Below, in pieces: positions 26,398 through 37,400 of a DNA stretch of 64,000 nucleotides (position 1 is the stretch's first letter; each line of letters starts with the position of its first letter). Both the position numbers and the translations under genes were made by a program. Origin of the DNA: Anaerosphaera aminiphila DSM 21120 (GTDB lineage: Bacteria > Bacillota > Clostridia > Tissierellales > Peptoniphilaceae). The notes under the pieces are model-generated. The model was not told the DNA's origin. It did no database searches and saw nothing but the letters and a program-made list of their open reading frames with translations. The stretch lies in assembly GCF_900129925.1 (NCBI RefSeq), contig NZ_FQXI01000004.1:1-64000 (forward strand), given 5' to 3'.

Positions 26398-27645
26398 ATG
26401 ATTAACTACAAACTGGAACATGATAATGTCTTTGACGAATTAGTTGAAAGAGGTTATTTTGAACAAGCTACTTATGAAGATGAATTAAAGGAAATGTTGG
26501 GTAAAGAATCTGTTAAATTTTATATAGGATTTGACGCCACTGCCGATAGTTTAACTATTGGACACTTTATTCAAATAATGGTTATGATGAGAATGCAAAG
26601 GCATGGCCACGTTCCCGTTGCCCTACTCGGTGGTGGAACTACTATGATTGGAGACCCATCAGGACGCTCTGACATGAGAATGGTTATGACAAAGGAAACT
26701 ATTGATCACAATGCCGATTGTTTTGCAAAGCAACTTGCAACTTTTTTAGATTTTGAAGATGACAAGGCAATTATAGAAAATAATGCAAACTGGCTACTAG
26801 ATTTAAATTTTTTAGATTTCATGAGAGAAATAGGCGTTCACTTCTCAGTAAATCAGATGCTCACATTGGATTCCTATAAAAATAGAATGGCAGACGGACT
26901 TACATTTTTTGAATTTAGCTACATGCTAATGCAGTCCTACGACTACTTAGTTTTATATAGAAAATATGGTGTAAAACTGCAAATGGGTGGTTCTGACCAG
27001 TGGTCAAACATACTTGGCGGATATGACTTAGTTAGAAAATTAGAACACGACAAAGTATATGCAATGACATTTAAACTTCTAACTACTGCAGATGGAGTTA
27101 AGATGGGAAAATCTCAAAAAGGTGCTGTTTGGCTGGACAAAGAAAAGACTTCTCCCTATGAGCTATTCCAATATATGAGAAATATAGATGACAGAGATGT
27201 TGAAAAGTTTTTACTAATGTTGACATTTTTACCTACTGACGAATGTAAGAGACTTGGTGCATTAGAAGGAGCTCAAATTAACGAAGCGAAAGAAACTCTA
27301 GCCTTTGAAATAACTAAGTTAATTCACGGCGAAGAAGAAGCTGAAAAGGCAAAAGAAGCATCTAGAGCCCTTTTTGTAAGTGGAGCTGAATCTGAAAATA
27401 TTCCCTTTACTGAAATATCACGTTCTGAATTTAAAGATGGTAAGGGAATTTTAGATTTATTAAAAGAATTAAACTTAATAAAAAGTAATTCTGAGGGCAG
27501 AAGACTTATTGAACAAAATGGGATTTCCATAGATGGAGAAAAAGTAAAATCTTTTGATACCGTTATTACAGGAGATAATTTTAAAGAAGATAAAATTTTA
27601 ATTAGAAAAGGTAAGAAAATTTACCACCAAGTTAAATTAATATAA
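26398..27645 (+). CDS. tyrS: tyrosyl-tRNA synthetase
   Basis: Charges tRNA-Tyr. The 415-residue class I enzyme has YIGFDATADSLTIGHF (the HIGH-like region), GGGTTMIGDPSGR, QMGGSDQWSNILGG for tyrosine binding, the KMSKS-like KMGKSQKG loop, and a C-terminal S4 RNA-binding domain (about 350-415). The start is the ATG at 26398 with GGAGG nine nt upstream; the frame stays open to 26335 only because it runs through the T-box. Regulated by that T-box and its promoter. It is flanked by two glycosyltransferase genes on the other strand. Confidence 0.97.
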   Translation: MINYKLEHDNVFDELVERGYFEQATYEDELKEMLGKESVKFYIGFDATADSLTIGHFIQIMVMMRMQRHGHVPVALLGGGTTMIGDPSGRSDMRMVMTKETIDHNADCFAKQLATFLDFEDDKAIIENNANWLLDLNFLDFMREIGVHFSVNQMLTLDSYKNRMADGLTFFEFSYMLMQSYDYLVLYRKYGVKLQMGGSDQWSNILGGYDLVRKLEHDKVYAMTFKLLTTADGVKMGKSQKGAVWLDKEKTSPYELFQYMRNIDDRDVEKFLLMLTFLPTDECKRLGALEGAQINEAKETLAFEITKLIHGEEEAEKAKEASRALFVSGAESENIPFTEISRSEFKDGKGILDLLKELNLIKSNSEGRRLIEQNGISIDGEKVKSFDTVITGDNFKEDKILIRKGKKIYHQVKLI

Positions 27646-27650
27646 AGCTA

Positions 27651-27695
27651 AAAACACCTTGAAGTTAAAGATTTAAATTAACTTCAAGGTGTTTT
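27651..27695. terminator. bidirectional terminator (tyrS / glycosyltransferase)
   Basis: Arms 27651-27668 and 27678-27695 (AAAACACCTTGAAGTTAA and its complement) pair perfectly over 18 bp with a 9-nt loop and T-runs on both strands, between convergent genes. Confidence 0.92.
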
Positions 27696-27698
27696 TAT

Positions 27699-28910
27699 TT
27701 AAATATATTTTTCTAAAACGCTCTTTAATTTATAATAATTTCTCTTTGGTGTAGGCTTGTGTCTGTAATTTGAAAGCACTTCTACATATAGCACCATTAC
27801 TTTTTTTGCAAAAAATTCCTTTGAATACTTTATTGAAGTTTTCTTTGCACTTTCCCCAAACTCTTCTCTTAAAATAGAATCTTCAATCATTTTTTCTACA
27901 CCGGTTGTAAACTCTTCTCTATTCTCAAAATAAAAGCCATTTACATTGTCTACTAACATTCCCTCAAGACAGTCATCATATCTGCAAACTAGTGGCAAAG
28001 AATTAGCCATAGCCTCTATAAAAGTCAGACCCTGAGTCTCACTATTTGATGCACATACAAATACATCTGCCAATTGATATATTTTATAGACTTCTGTTGG
28101 AGGTATCATTCCAGTAAATATTATTTTTTTATATCCTATTTTCTGAACTTTCTCTTCCAATTTTTTCTTATAAGGTCCATCACCTGCAATCAAAAACGTA
28201 ACATTACCCTTTCTTTCAAAAGTTTCTCCAAAGTGATCTACTAATTCGTCAATATTTTTTTCTTCAGCTACTCTTCCCAAAGCCAATATAATAAAATCTT
28301 CTCTTGGTATATTAAATTTAAGCTTTAATTTTTCAACCTCTTCTATGCTGATTTTTTCTTCAAATACGGATAGATCTAATCCTGTTGGAATTACTGCAAT
28401 TTTACTGTTCATTCCATATTTTTTTAAAGATTTTTTTACTTTTTTAGTTGGAGCTATAATGGCACTACACTTTTTAAGTAGTTGTTTCATCCCAACTGAT
28501 ACCAGTTTTTTTGCCATTCTATCGTATCTTATAACATATCTAACATAGTGTTCATACATAGTGTGATAAGTGTGAACTATTGGACACTGAACTTTTTTTG
28601 CAATTATCTTTGCAAATACCAGTGTTGAAAATTCACATTGCGTATGAATAATATCAGGACTCCACTCTATTAGCTCATCTAAAATTTCATTATTTATAGA
28701 AACTGATGCTCTAACGTCGGGATATATTTTCAGAGGAAAAGAACTAATATAAAAAACATCTCCCTCCCTATAGGAGTGCACAGTTCTAGAAAGCGTTAAA
28801 ATTTTTACGTCTACGCCCATTTTTTTTAATTCATCATATAAGTTTATAACTGAAGTCACTACTCCATTTATCTGTGGTTTAAATAAATCTGTTGTAATTA
28901 AAACTTTCAT
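27699..28910 (-). CDS. GT4 glycosyltransferase, probable diacylglycerol glucosyltransferase (LafA-like)
   Basis: 403 residues, GT-B fold. The N-terminus ITTDLFKPQINGVVTSV, PDIIHTQCEFSTLVFA and HTYHTMYEHYVRY are characteristic of the group that includes alpha-monoglucosyl-diacylglycerol synthases. The donor domain has LALGRVAEEKNID and the E-x7-E of SNSETQGLTFIEAMANS. It would make the first glycosyl-diacylglycerol of a glycolipid or lipoteichoic acid anchor; the sugar is inferred. The start is the ATG at 28910, four nt after GGAGGAG, not the earlier in-frame ATG at 28928. Monocistronic, ending in the shared terminator. Confidence 0.85.
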   Translation of the reverse strand: MKVLITTDLFKPQINGVVTSVINLYDELKKMGVDVKILTLSRTVHSYREGDVFYISSFPLKIYPDVRASVSINNEILDELIEWSPDIIHTQCEFSTLVFAKIIAKKVQCPIVHTYHTMYEHYVRYVIRYDRMAKKLVSVGMKQLLKKCSAIIAPTKKVKKSLKKYGMNSKIAVIPTGLDLSVFEEKISIEEVEKLKLKFNIPREDFIILALGRVAEEKNIDELVDHFGETFERKGNVTFLIAGDGPYKKKLEEKVQKIGYKKIIFTGMIPPTEVYKIYQLADVFVCASNSETQGLTFIEAMANSLPLVCRYDDCLEGMLVDNVNGFYFENREEFTTGVEKMIEDSILREEFGESAKKTSIKYSKEFFAKKVMVLYVEVLSNYRHKPTPKRNYYKLKSVLEKYI

Positions 28911-28991
28911 AATCTCCTCCGCTACCATCTGTACCCAATTTTAAATATTTATATCAAAAAATATAATATTTAAAAGTTAAAATGTCCTGGT

Positions 28992-29019
28992 TTGCTTATT
29001 TACTATTTTAATCTATAAT
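28992..29019 (+). promoter_or_regulatory. candidate promoter of the thioredoxin-fold lipoprotein gene
   Basis: TTGCTT (28992-28997), 16-nt spacer, TATAAT (29014-29019), 40 bp before the ATG. Confidence 0.5.
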
Positions 29020-29058
29020 AAAATATAAATATACTTTAACTTGGAGGTTATTATAAAT

Positions 29059-29685
29059 ATGAAAAATTTAAAATTTAAAAAGGTTCTACTCTTTAGCGGA
29101 CTTGTTTTTATTTTGGGATTAACTGGTTGTTCACAAAATAAAACTACAACCCCCACTACCAATTCTTCAACTAACAACACAAAAAATATTGCTGAAGAGA
29201 ACACCGCTGAAGAAACTAATAAATATATTAATCAACTGGGCTTTGACTCCATTTCCTTTAATGCCAAAGACTTAAATGGAAATGATATTTCAGACTATGC
29301 ATTTAACGATTCAAAAGTTACTATGATTAATTTTTGGGGCACATTTTGTGGCCCATGTATAGAGGAAATGCCGGTGCTTGCTGAAGTTTCAAGCGAATAC
29401 AATGAAGAAGACTTTCAAATTATTGGAATTATAACTGACACTTTTGAAGGTAGAAGTGACAACATTGACAAAGCTAAGTCCCTAGTAGCTGAAAACGGCG
29501 TACAATTTGCCAATGTAATTCCAAATAAAGATTTCGTTTCTAATTATTTAGACGGAAAAATTCAAGCTGTACCAACTACTATTTTTGTAGATCAAGACGG
29601 AAATTTAATAGGTCAAATTCAAGTTGGCTCTTTAAGTGAAGAAAAGTTACGAGAAATAATTGATGAACTTCTTTTATCTGTTTAA
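29059..29685 (+). CDS. TlpA-like thioredoxin-fold lipoprotein
   Basis: 208 residues. A lipoprotein signal peptide ends in LGLTGC, so the Cys at about 26 is likely lipidated and the protein sits on the outer face of the membrane. A Thr/Asn-rich linker is followed by a thioredoxin fold with the active site WGTFCGPCIEEMP, the cis-Pro region AVPTTIFVD and a C-terminal helix. TlpA/ResA-type proteins reduce or exchange disulfides of exported proteins. ATG at 29059 with GGAGG 11 nt upstream; an in-frame TTG at 29041 lies in front of that site. Monocistronic. Confidence 0.92.
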   Translation: MKNLKFKKVLLFSGLVFILGLTGCSQNKTTTPTTNSSTNNTKNIAEENTAEETNKYINQLGFDSISFNAKDLNGNDISDYAFNDSKVTMINFWGTFCGPCIEEMPVLAEVSSEYNEEDFQIIGIITDTFEGRSDNIDKAKSLVAENGVQFANVIPNKDFVSNYLDGKIQAVPTTIFVDQDGNLIGQIQVGSLSEEKLREIIDELLLSV

Positions 29686-29704
29686 AATATGATTTTAAAC
29701 AGAT
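29676..29704 (+). repeat. hairpin over the stop codon of the lipoprotein gene
   Basis: A perfect 13-bp inverted repeat with a 3-nt loop (arms 29676-29688 and 29692-29704) spans the TAA stop. It directly precedes the terminator hairpin, so the mRNA 3' end has two stacked stems. Confidence 0.7.
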
Positions 29705-29743
29705 AAAAAGGGATGGAGTTTTATTTAAAGCTCTATCCCTTTT
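29705..29743 (+). terminator. lipoprotein gene terminator
   Basis: AAAAGGGAT (29706-29714) pairs with ATCCCTTTT (29735-29743), with an additional GAG/CTC, and a T-rich tail follows. Confidence 0.8.
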
Positions 29744-29807
29744 ATGTTTTTATAACTGCCTTTTGTATCTAATTTATTTTAATACTTTTTTAATTTGTGG
29801 GAAAATA

Positions 29808-29837
29808 TTGAACCATTTGCTATACTTACAATATAGT
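29808..29837 (+). promoter_or_regulatory. candidate promoter of the stalk-domain gene
   Basis: TTGAAC (29808-29813), 18-nt spacer, TATAGT (29832-29837), 36 bp before the ATG. Confidence 0.4.
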
Positions 29838-29873
29838 TGTTAATAATACTAATCTTTTTAAGGAGATGTCAAT

Positions 29874-30608
29874 ATGAAAAAAAACTTTATAATCCAGTCA
29901 CTTTTAATAATTATGTTAATGTCCTTAATTCCAAATACTACATACGCCAAACAATCTATAAGAATATTAGTTGATGGCAAGGAAATAGTATCTGATGAAG
30001 CTCCGTTTATTGAAAATGGAAGAACTATGGTGCCGGTACGATTTATTGGTGAAGCTTTAGGACTTGAAGTGACATTTAATAAAAATTATGAATCTACTGG
30101 ACCTTTTTACAGTATCTATGCTGAAAGGGGATATGCTACGCTTACAAATAAAGAAAATGGAAGATTTATAGGTATTTCTGATGATATTGTATCCTCGGAT
30201 GGAATTTCATATTCCGGAGGTTCCGCTAAAATAAAAAATGGCAGAACTTTTGTCCCTATTCGCATGATTGCAAATGCACTAAATCTTGATGTAATTTGGA
30301 ACAAAAGTTCTAATACTGTAAGTTTAAATACTAGAACTACTAGTCCAATTATACCCATATATATAACTGCAGATGGTTTTCAATTGAGAGAGTCAAAATT
30401 GTATTCAATTACTTTCAAAAATGGAAGGTATGAATTTACTAAACCTGTTAAATATTTAAATTTTTCAGAAGATAATTGTACAATTGCAGATTTTGCCAAA
30501 TATGTATTAGAAAACGATTTAGAATTTAATGAAGAAACACTCTTCTCAAATACTAGATACAATATGAATGATGAGGGAAATAAAATTGAGGCAAATTCCG
30601 CTCAATAA
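29874..30608 (+). CDS. secreted copper amine oxidase N-terminal (stalk) domain protein
   Basis: 244 residues with a signal peptide ending TTYA-K (cleavage about residue 25). Two repeats of the stalk domain follow: DGKEIVSDEAPFIENGRTMVPVRFIGEALG (about 34-63) and KIKNGRTFVPIRMIANALN (about 120-138). These domains are common in exported clostridial proteins and probably serve in wall or polymer association; no amine oxidase catalytic region is present. The C-terminal ~85 residues match nothing I recognise. Strong AAGGAG before the ATG. Monocistronic. Confidence 0.85.
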   Translation: MKKNFIIQSLLIIMLMSLIPNTTYAKQSIRILVDGKEIVSDEAPFIENGRTMVPVRFIGEALGLEVTFNKNYESTGPFYSIYAERGYATLTNKENGRFIGISDDIVSSDGISYSGGSAKIKNGRTFVPIRMIANALNLDVIWNKSSNTVSLNTRTTSPIIPIYITADGFQLRESKLYSITFKNGRYEFTKPVKYLNFSEDNCTIADFAKYVLENDLEFNEETLFSNTRYNMNDEGNKIEANSAQ

Positions 30609-30665
30609 ATTACACAAGAGTTAAACTCTTATAAAACACTTTTAAAGAGTAAATAATTAAAATTA

Positions 30666-30703
30666 AAAACCAGAGTAGGATAAACGTATTCTACTCTGGT
30701 TTT
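30666..30703. terminator. bidirectional terminator (stalk gene / CoA-transferase)
   Basis: AAAACCAGAGTAG (about 30666-30678) and CTACTCTGGTTTT (30691-30703) are complementary over 13 bp with T/A tails on both strands. Confidence 0.9.
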
Positions 30704-30723
30704 ATTTAATAGTTCTTTACCAA

Positions 30724-32067
30724 CTATTTTCTATTTGATTTTCTCCAAATTCCCATTTTTTCTGCTTCAGATATTAATTCATCCCTAAATTGAGGTGCAG
30801 CTATATTTATAATTCCCTCTGCTCTTTCCCAAGTGGACTTACCCTTGGCATTAAATATTCCATGTTCTGTAACTAAATAATTTGTAACCGGTCTTGGAAC
30901 TGTAATTGCTGAGCCCATTTCAAAGTTTGGAACTATTCTGGACTCTTCTTTGTTTGTCTTTTTATTAAAGAATGTTGATGATAGACATACAAAACTCTTT
31001 CCACCTTCTGCCAAATATGAACCAAGTACAAAGTCAAGTTGTCCTCCAGCTCCTGAAATATGTTTATATCCTGAACTCTCTGATGAAACCTGTCCAACTA
31101 AGTCTATATTTACAGCGTTGTTTATTGAAACAAAGTTATCCAACTTTGAAATTATTCTGGAGTCATTTGTATAGTCAACAGGTGCTGACATACACTGAGG
31201 ATTATTATCTATAAAATCATATAATTTTTTAGTTCCCGCTGCAAAGGCATAAGTCTGTCTAAATCTATCTATATTTTTTTTCGCTCCAGTTATTTTTCCC
31301 CTGTTATATAAGTCCACAAATGCATCTACAAACATTTCTGTGTGAACTCCCAAATCCTTTAAGTCTGATTCAGCTATTAGAGAACCTACTGCATTTGGCA
31401 TTCCTCCAATTCCAAGTTGAATACATGCTCCATTTGGAATTTCAGCTACGATTAGCTCTGCTACTTTTTTATCTACTTCTCCAAAAGAACCTGCTGGCAA
31501 CTCAAGCATTTCAGGGTTTTCTCCCTCTACAATAAAGTCAACATCTGAAATGTGAACTTCATTTTCAAATCCGCCAAGTGCTATTGGAAGGTTTTCATTT
31601 ACTTCAACTACTACTTTTTTTGCTGTTTCAACTACAGCCATTAAGTGAGAAGCATTAAGACCCATATTAAAATATCCATGTTTATTCATTGGTGCCACTA
31701 CTATATATGCAACATCTACTCTGCTGTTTTCTCTATACCATCTTGGCAGTTCTGAATATCTTAAAGGACTATAAAATGCAGCATCTGTTGAATTTATTCT
31801 ACCCCTGTCAGCTCCACCAGAGTGCCATGAAAACCAAATAAAAGAATCTCCATTTGGATCAGCCTTAAATATTTCAGGAACTCCTAAAAGTACTCCACCT
31901 CTTACAACTACATTTTCTAATTCCCCTGCTCTTTTTGCAAGTTCTCTATCTATTGACACTGGAGTTTGACCTGCCCAAGCATAGTCAACGTAATCTCCAC
32001 TATTTACAAATGAAGCTGCTTTCTCAGCAGAAATTAATTTTTCACCGTATTCTTTTCTGTAATCCAT
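30724..32067 (-). CDS. acetyl-CoA hydrolase/transferase family, probable butyryl-CoA:acetate CoA-transferase
   Basis: 447 residues. The N-terminus [29 protein letters not shown] is the pattern of butyryl-CoA:acetate and 4-hydroxybutyrate CoA-transferases. Further marks are [30 protein letters not shown] (active-site Glu region) and [17 protein letters not shown]. It would move CoA between butyryl-CoA and acetate in the last step of butyrate fermentation; the acyl specificity is inferred. The start at 32067 has AAGGAG seven nt upstream; an in-frame ATG at 32085 lies before that site. Single gene with a promoter at 32110-32138. Confidence 0.9.
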   Translation of the reverse strand: MDYRKEYGEKLISAEKAASFVNSGDYVDYAWAGQTPVSIDRELAKRAGELENVVVRGGVLLGVPEIFKADPNGDSFIWFSWHSGGADRGRINSTDAAFYSPLRYSELPRWYRENSRVDVAYIVVAPMNKHGYFNMGLNASHLMAVVETAKKVVVEVNENLPIALGGFENEVHISDVDFIVEGENPEMLELPAGSFGEVDKKVAELIVAEIPNGACIQLGIGGMPNAVGSLIAESDLKDLGVHTEMFVDAFVDLYNRGKITGAKKNIDRFRQTYAFAAGTKKLYDFIDNNPQCMSAPVDYTNDSRIISKLDNFVSINNAVNIDLVGQVSSESSGYKHISGAGGQLDFVLGSYLAEGGKSFVCLSSTFFNKKTNKEESRIVPNFEMGSAITVPRPVTNYLVTEHGIFNAKGKSTWERAEGIINIAAPQFRDELISEAEKMGIWRKSNRK

Positions 32068-32109
32068 AACTATCTCCTTTAACATAATAATTCAATAAAT
32101 TCCTCTTAA

Positions 32110-32138
32110 ATTATAACATAGCTTTACCCCTATTTAAA
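32110..32138 (-). promoter_or_regulatory. candidate CoA-transferase promoter
   Basis: The minus strand reads TTTAAA (32138-32133), 17-nt spacer, TATAAT (32115-32110), about 43 bp before the start codon. Confidence 0.55.
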
Positions 32139-32139
32139 T

Positions 32140-32179
32140 AAAAGGGCAACCTTTATCTTAAATAAAAGTTACCCTTTTT
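32140..32179 (-). terminator. copA terminator
   Basis: AAAAGGGCAACCTTTAT (32140-32156) pairs with ATAAAAGTTACCCTTTT (32162-32178) with two G-T-type positions; T-rich tail on the minus strand. Confidence 0.8.
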
Positions 32180-32193
32180 ACTCCAGTTATAAC

Positions 32194-34467
32194 CTACTTT
32201 GCTGAAATCCCCTTAAAGAAATTTAACCTCAAAGCATTTGAAACTACAAATAGTGACGATAAACTCATTGCCAATGCTCCTATCATAGGATTTAATTTTA
32301 AGCCAAAGCTTGAGTAAAACACTCCTGCTGCAACAGGTATTCCTATTGTATTATAGAAAAATGCCCAAAATAAGTTTTGTTTTATATTTTTTATAGTTGC
32401 ATTTGAAAGTTTAATTGCATTTATTAAGTCCAGTAAACTGGATTTTATTAATACAACATCAGCTGACTCTATAGCTATGTCAGTTCCTGCTCCAATTGCC
32501 ACACCAATATCTGCTCTCGCAAGTGAAGGAGCGTCATTTATTCCATCTCCTACAAAACAGACTTTTTGACCTTTTTCTATGTGTTCTCTAACTATTTGCT
32601 CTTTTTGTGCAGGAAGTACTTCTGAATATATTTCATCTAACCCCAATTGTCTTCCCAGTGTCTCAGCAGTTTTTTTATTGTCCCCTGTTACCATTGCAAC
32701 TTTAATTCCCAGTGATTTTAATTCTTCAATTGCCTCTTGAGAATTTTCCTTTAGTGTATCTGATAGAGAAATTATTCCTATTACTGAATCTTCATCGGCA
32801 AAGTAAATTGAAGTATATGCCTTTTCCGAAAATTCATCAATATATTCTTCATACTCTGAAGTGTCAAATTCCTCGTCTGTCATTAGTTTTAAATTCCCGG
32901 TTAAATAACTTTTGCCATTGACTTCTGCAATTACTCCAAGTCCGGCAAGCGCTGTAAAGTTTTTTGCCTCTTCTAATTCTATGCCCTTGTCCTGCGCATA
33001 TTTTACTATTGATTTTGCAAGAGGGTGTTCAGAACCTCTTTCCATTGAAGCTGCAATTTTTAAAAATTCTTCTTCGCTGTATTTTTTAGATATTACTTCT
33101 CTTACGTTAAATTCTCCTGACGTAATAGTTCCTGTCTTATCTAAAAGTACAACATCTGTATTGTGTAAGTTTTCAAGTGCTTCGGCAGATTTGAAAAGTA
33201 TACCAAGCTTTGCTCCCTTTCCAGTTCCAACCATTATGGCAACTGGTGTAGCAAGTCCTAAAGCACATGGACAACTTATTACAAGTACGGAAATTGCCAT
33301 TGAAGTTGCAAGACTTACGTCCCCAGATGTAAACATCCAAACTATAAATGTAACTATAGCTATAATTATTACAACCGGCACAAAAACTCCCGATATTTTA
33401 TCTGCTAACTTTGCTATTGGAGCCTTTGTAGTGTTTGCATCTTCAACTAATTCTATAATTTTGGCAATAGTTGTGTCCTCTCCAACGTGTGTTGCCTCAA
33501 ATTTTATAAATCCTGTTTTATTTGTAGTCGCCGCCATTACATTGTCGCCATCTTTTTTTTCTACGGGAATACTCTCTCCTGTAAGTGCCGACTCGTCAAT
33601 TGTAGTTTGACCGCTAACTATTTTACCATCTACAGGTATATTACTACCTGGTTTAACTAGTATAATATCTCCAATTAAAATTTCTTCCACTGGTATATCA
33701 ACTTGCTCGTTGTCTCTCTCCACTGTTGCAAATTGAGGCGTTAAATCCATTAGTGAGTTAATTGCACTTGAAGTCCTTTTCTTTGCTCTGGCTTCGAAGT
33801 ACTTTCCCAAAGTTATTAATACAAGTATCATTGCTGTAGATTCAAAATATAAATCGTGGCCATAGTGAGCCACACTTGCCACGTCTCCATGACCAAAGCC
33901 ATATGCCATTTTATACATTACCATAACTCCATAGACAAAAGCCGCCGAAGAACCCACTGCTATTAGAGAGTCCATATTTGGAGTCCTATTTAACAGCGCC
34001 TTAAATCCTGTCTTATAAAAATGTGAATTTATAATCATAACGGGAATTGTCAATATCATTTGAGTTAGCGCCATAATTAAGACATTTTCATCTCCAACTA
34101 AAAAACTTAGCTGTGGCAGTCCCATCATAGATCCCATTGCTATATACATTAGAGGAACCATAAATATTAGAGAATAGAGCAGTCTCTTTCTCATTTTGGA
34201 TAACTCTAGTTCATAGGGGTCTTCTCTTTCTGAAGTCTTTCCAGCTGATTTACTATCGCCTTTTATTGAAGCACCATAGCCTGCTGATTCAACTGCTTTT
34301 ATAATGTCTTTCTCGCTTACTTTTGAATCATCAAATTCTACAGACATGGTGTTAGATATTAAATTTACACTTACATCATTTACAGCCTCCAACTTGTGTA
34401 CACTTTTTTCCACTGCAAGCTGACATGCTGAGCAAGTCATTCCACTTACATCATATTTTTGTTTCAC
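32194..34467 (-). CDS. copA: copper-translocating P-type ATPase CopA
   Basis: 757-residue P1B-type ATPase. One N-terminal heavy-metal domain with GMTCSACQ (Cys 12 and 15), eight membrane helices, the actuator motif LTGES, the ion-site CPC (399-401) in [11 protein letters not shown], the phosphorylated Asp443 in [13 protein letters not shown], and GDGINDAPS. The CPC motif indicates Cu(I) export. The GTG start follows the addA stop with no gap (TAG-GTG) and uses AGAGGTGAT inside addA, so it is translationally coupled to addA. No CopZ or CsoR gene is next to it. Confidence 0.96.
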   Translation of the reverse strand: MKQKYDVSGMTCSACQLAVEKSVHKLEAVNDVSVNLISNTMSVEFDDSKVSEKDIIKAVESAGYGASIKGDSKSAGKTSEREDPYELELSKMRKRLLYSLIFMVPLMYIAMGSMMGLPQLSFLVGDENVLIMALTQMILTIPVMIINSHFYKTGFKALLNRTPNMDSLIAVGSSAAFVYGVMVMYKMAYGFGHGDVASVAHYGHDLYFESTAMILVLITLGKYFEARAKKRTSSAINSLMDLTPQFATVERDNEQVDIPVEEILIGDIILVKPGSNIPVDGKIVSGQTTIDESALTGESIPVEKKDGDNVMAATTNKTGFIKFEATHVGEDTTIAKIIELVEDANTTKAPIAKLADKISGVFVPVVIIIAIVTFIVWMFTSGDVSLATSMAISVLVISCPCALGLATPVAIMVGTGKGAKLGILFKSAEALENLHNTDVVLLDKTGTITSGEFNVREVISKKYSEEEFLKIAASMERGSEHPLAKSIVKYAQDKGIELEEAKNFTALAGLGVIAEVNGKSYLTGNLKLMTDEEFDTSEYEEYIDEFSEKAYTSIYFADEDSVIGIISLSDTLKENSQEAIEELKSLGIKVAMVTGDNKKTAETLGRQLGLDEIYSEVLPAQKEQIVREHIEKGQKVCFVGDGINDAPSLARADIGVAIGAGTDIAIESADVVLIKSSLLDLINAIKLSNATIKNIKQNLFWAFFYNTIGIPVAAGVFYSSFGLKLNPMIGALAMSLSSLFVVSNALRLNFFKGISAK

Positions 34468-37400
34468 CTAATCACCTCTTTTAAATTGATACCCATTATT
34501 AATATAATCTTTCAACTCATTATGACTTTCAACAAAATTTATAAAATCTTCAAATTCTTTAACATTATTTTTTAATGCATCTCTTGAAATATCCACTTCA
34601 TATTCACTGTTATCTGATAAGAAAATTAATTTTGCCCTACTTACTTTTCCACCGCTAATTTGCTCAAAAGCCTCTGTATAAATTTGCAACTGTGGTGTAT
34701 ACTGTGCTACTAATTCATCTTTGTTGTCATAGGCGGTTTTAAAATCCACTATTTCAACTTCTCCATCTACTTCTCTAACTTGGTCAATAAATCCGTTTAT
34801 TACTCCATTTCTAAGAGGATAGTAAAATTCATACTCCTTAAATAAAGCTTTTCCTTTAATTAAATTTTCGTAGTTCTTAAATTGCACTTTTAATAAATCA
34901 GCTATTTCTTCGTTTAAAGGTACTCCATAGTATAAAAGTTCCTCTCTTATAAATTCATCTATATCTACAGGATTAAGTTCCACATACTTATGGACTATAT
35001 TTCCCCTTATCATTGGGTTTAGTATTTGAACTTCTTCAGCTTGCACTTGAATTTCTCCGGAGTATTCACTTTTCTCTTCAACATCTTCTCCTAAAATATA
35101 ACTTCTATAAAATAGCTCTGGACTCTTTTTAAATGTCATATAACTTGATGCTGAATAAAATTTTAAACTTTTAAATTTTTCAATGTAGTTTTCTCTTATT
35201 AAACTATCACTTTTTAAAGTTAAAGCTTCTTTTAAATAACTTTTATCTACAGGTTTTTTATCAATATCTACATCTGCTAACTGCTCTTCAACTTCTTCAT
35301 ACTCTTCAAATCCCGAATTTTCAAAGAGTGCTCTATAGCTATTCTTTTTAACCTTATTTTCTCTATTAATTGGCAGTATTAAATTTTTTACAGCTCTTGT
35401 AAGTGCCACATAAAATATTCTATTTTCCTCTTCAATGTTTTCCAACCTGTTTTCCAGCATTATTTCACTGTACTTGGCATCTCTATTTTCCAATTTTACT
35501 CCAAGTCCACACTTTCCCAGTTGAATAAAGTTATAGGAATTTGCCCTTGAAAAATCAAAGTCTATTTCTCCCATTATTACGGTGTTATATTCAAGTCCCT
35601 TTGACTTGTGAATAGTAATTAAATTTACTGCTCCTTCTCTTAGTGGAACGTCTACTTCTAAATTTTCAACATACTTTATAAACTCTTCTAGGCTTTCAGA
35701 TTTATCATCTTCATATTCAAAGGCCAAATCTATTAACTCATTTAAACTGTCTATGGAAAATTCTCCAAAACATATATTTGAAGTTTCAAAAAGTCTGTTT
35801 ATCTCTATAGATTTTACTACTATTTCTCCAAGAGAAAGCACTTCTTTAAAATCTCTAAGACTTTTCAGTCTCTCCATTCCACTTTTAAGCAAAGTCTTCT
35901 GCTCCGCTTCCAATACTTCCAGTTCCTCTACTTCGCCTTTTTCAAGTAAATTTCTGCTTAGTAAATAAATGGAATTTTCATTTAATCCAACCATTGGACT
36001 TTTTAAATAGGACATTAAGCTTAAGTAATCTCTCTTATTAGAAATGCACTTTAACAAGCTTAAAACATCTCTAATTTCAACTCTCTCGCTAAATTTTTGA
36101 GCAGTGTTGTTAACTTTTATTCCCAGATTTAAAAGTTCTCTTTCATACTTTGCTATATTTTTCTTTCGTCTAAAGAGTATTGCTATCCCCTCAGGTTTTT
36201 CTCCGGCATCTACAAGATTTTTAATATAAGATGCCACAGCTTTTTGAGTTGTGTTAAAGTAACTTAGTACCTTTACCTTCGTTCCACCTTCGCTGCTTGA
36301 CTTAAGAGGGTCATAACCTTCTCCCATAATTTTTGAAAATATTTTATTAAAAGAATCTATTAAAATATTTGAACTTCTATAGTTTATATCCATTGCAATT
36401 TCTCTTCCGCCACTTGCTATTAAGTCTTTTGCAAAGCTGTTGTACTCCTCTACACTTCCACCTCTAAAGCTATATATAGATTGTTTTTCATCTCCTACAA
36501 TAAAAATATTCTTATCCTTTGAAAAGTTATTTGTAAGCTGCTTTAAAATTTCAACTTGAAAAGAATTAGTATCTTGAAATTCATCTACCATAATATACTT
36601 ATATTCTTTTCCGTAGCCTTTTTTTAAAACTTCTAAGGCCTTTAACTGCAAGTCGTCATAGTCTAAAATAGATTTTTCTCGTTTCTTATTCTCATAGACT
36701 TTTATTATTTCATCTAACATCTCTATTATTAGTTCATAGCACTTATAATTTTCCCTCTCTAGAGATTTTTTCTGTTTTAGTATTTCTAATTCTATTTCTT
36801 CTCTTTCAAGATCTACTTTTTTTGAAGTTCCCAAGTTCCCGGCAATTTCATCTAATAAGTCAAAAGTTGGACGTTCCAAAAAGTTTTTCATATTTTCACT
36901 TTCAAAATAGTTCATAAACTTCTTTCCAGGATTTATAGTACTGTAGTTTAAAAGCATATCCACTAATTCTTTAAAATCTGTCTCTTTTAATAGGTCATTA
37001 TACTCACTATTCTTTTTCCTTATTTCAGCTACATTTGTGCTCTTATTTCGCATTTTAAAATATACTGCAATTAGTGATTCTCTTAGGGAATTTGAATTTA
37101 AATACTTTTTTTCAAGCATTAACTCATATAATCTTGCATCTTCACTGTATTTTAAAATAGTTTCTTCAACTGATTCCTCTAAAAGAGTAAGAGCTTCTCT
37201 ATCTTCTGAAACTTTAAATAATGGATCCACATTTGCAACTAAGGGATATTTCTTAATTAACATTGTGCAAAATCCATGTATTGTATAAATTTGAGCTGCC
37301 GAAAAATTTCTGTAGAGTCTGTCTATTTTTTCATCTGATCTGTTTTTAGAAAGTGCCTCTAAAATTCTATTTCTCATTTCCTCTGCAGCTTTATTTGTAA

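Noticed and set aside
32912-33610. 232-codon plus-strand reading frame
   Set aside because: It is the complement of the copA membrane and phosphorylation region. The composition (Ser/Thr/Ala/Val-rich) is that of an antisense shadow, with no start signal.
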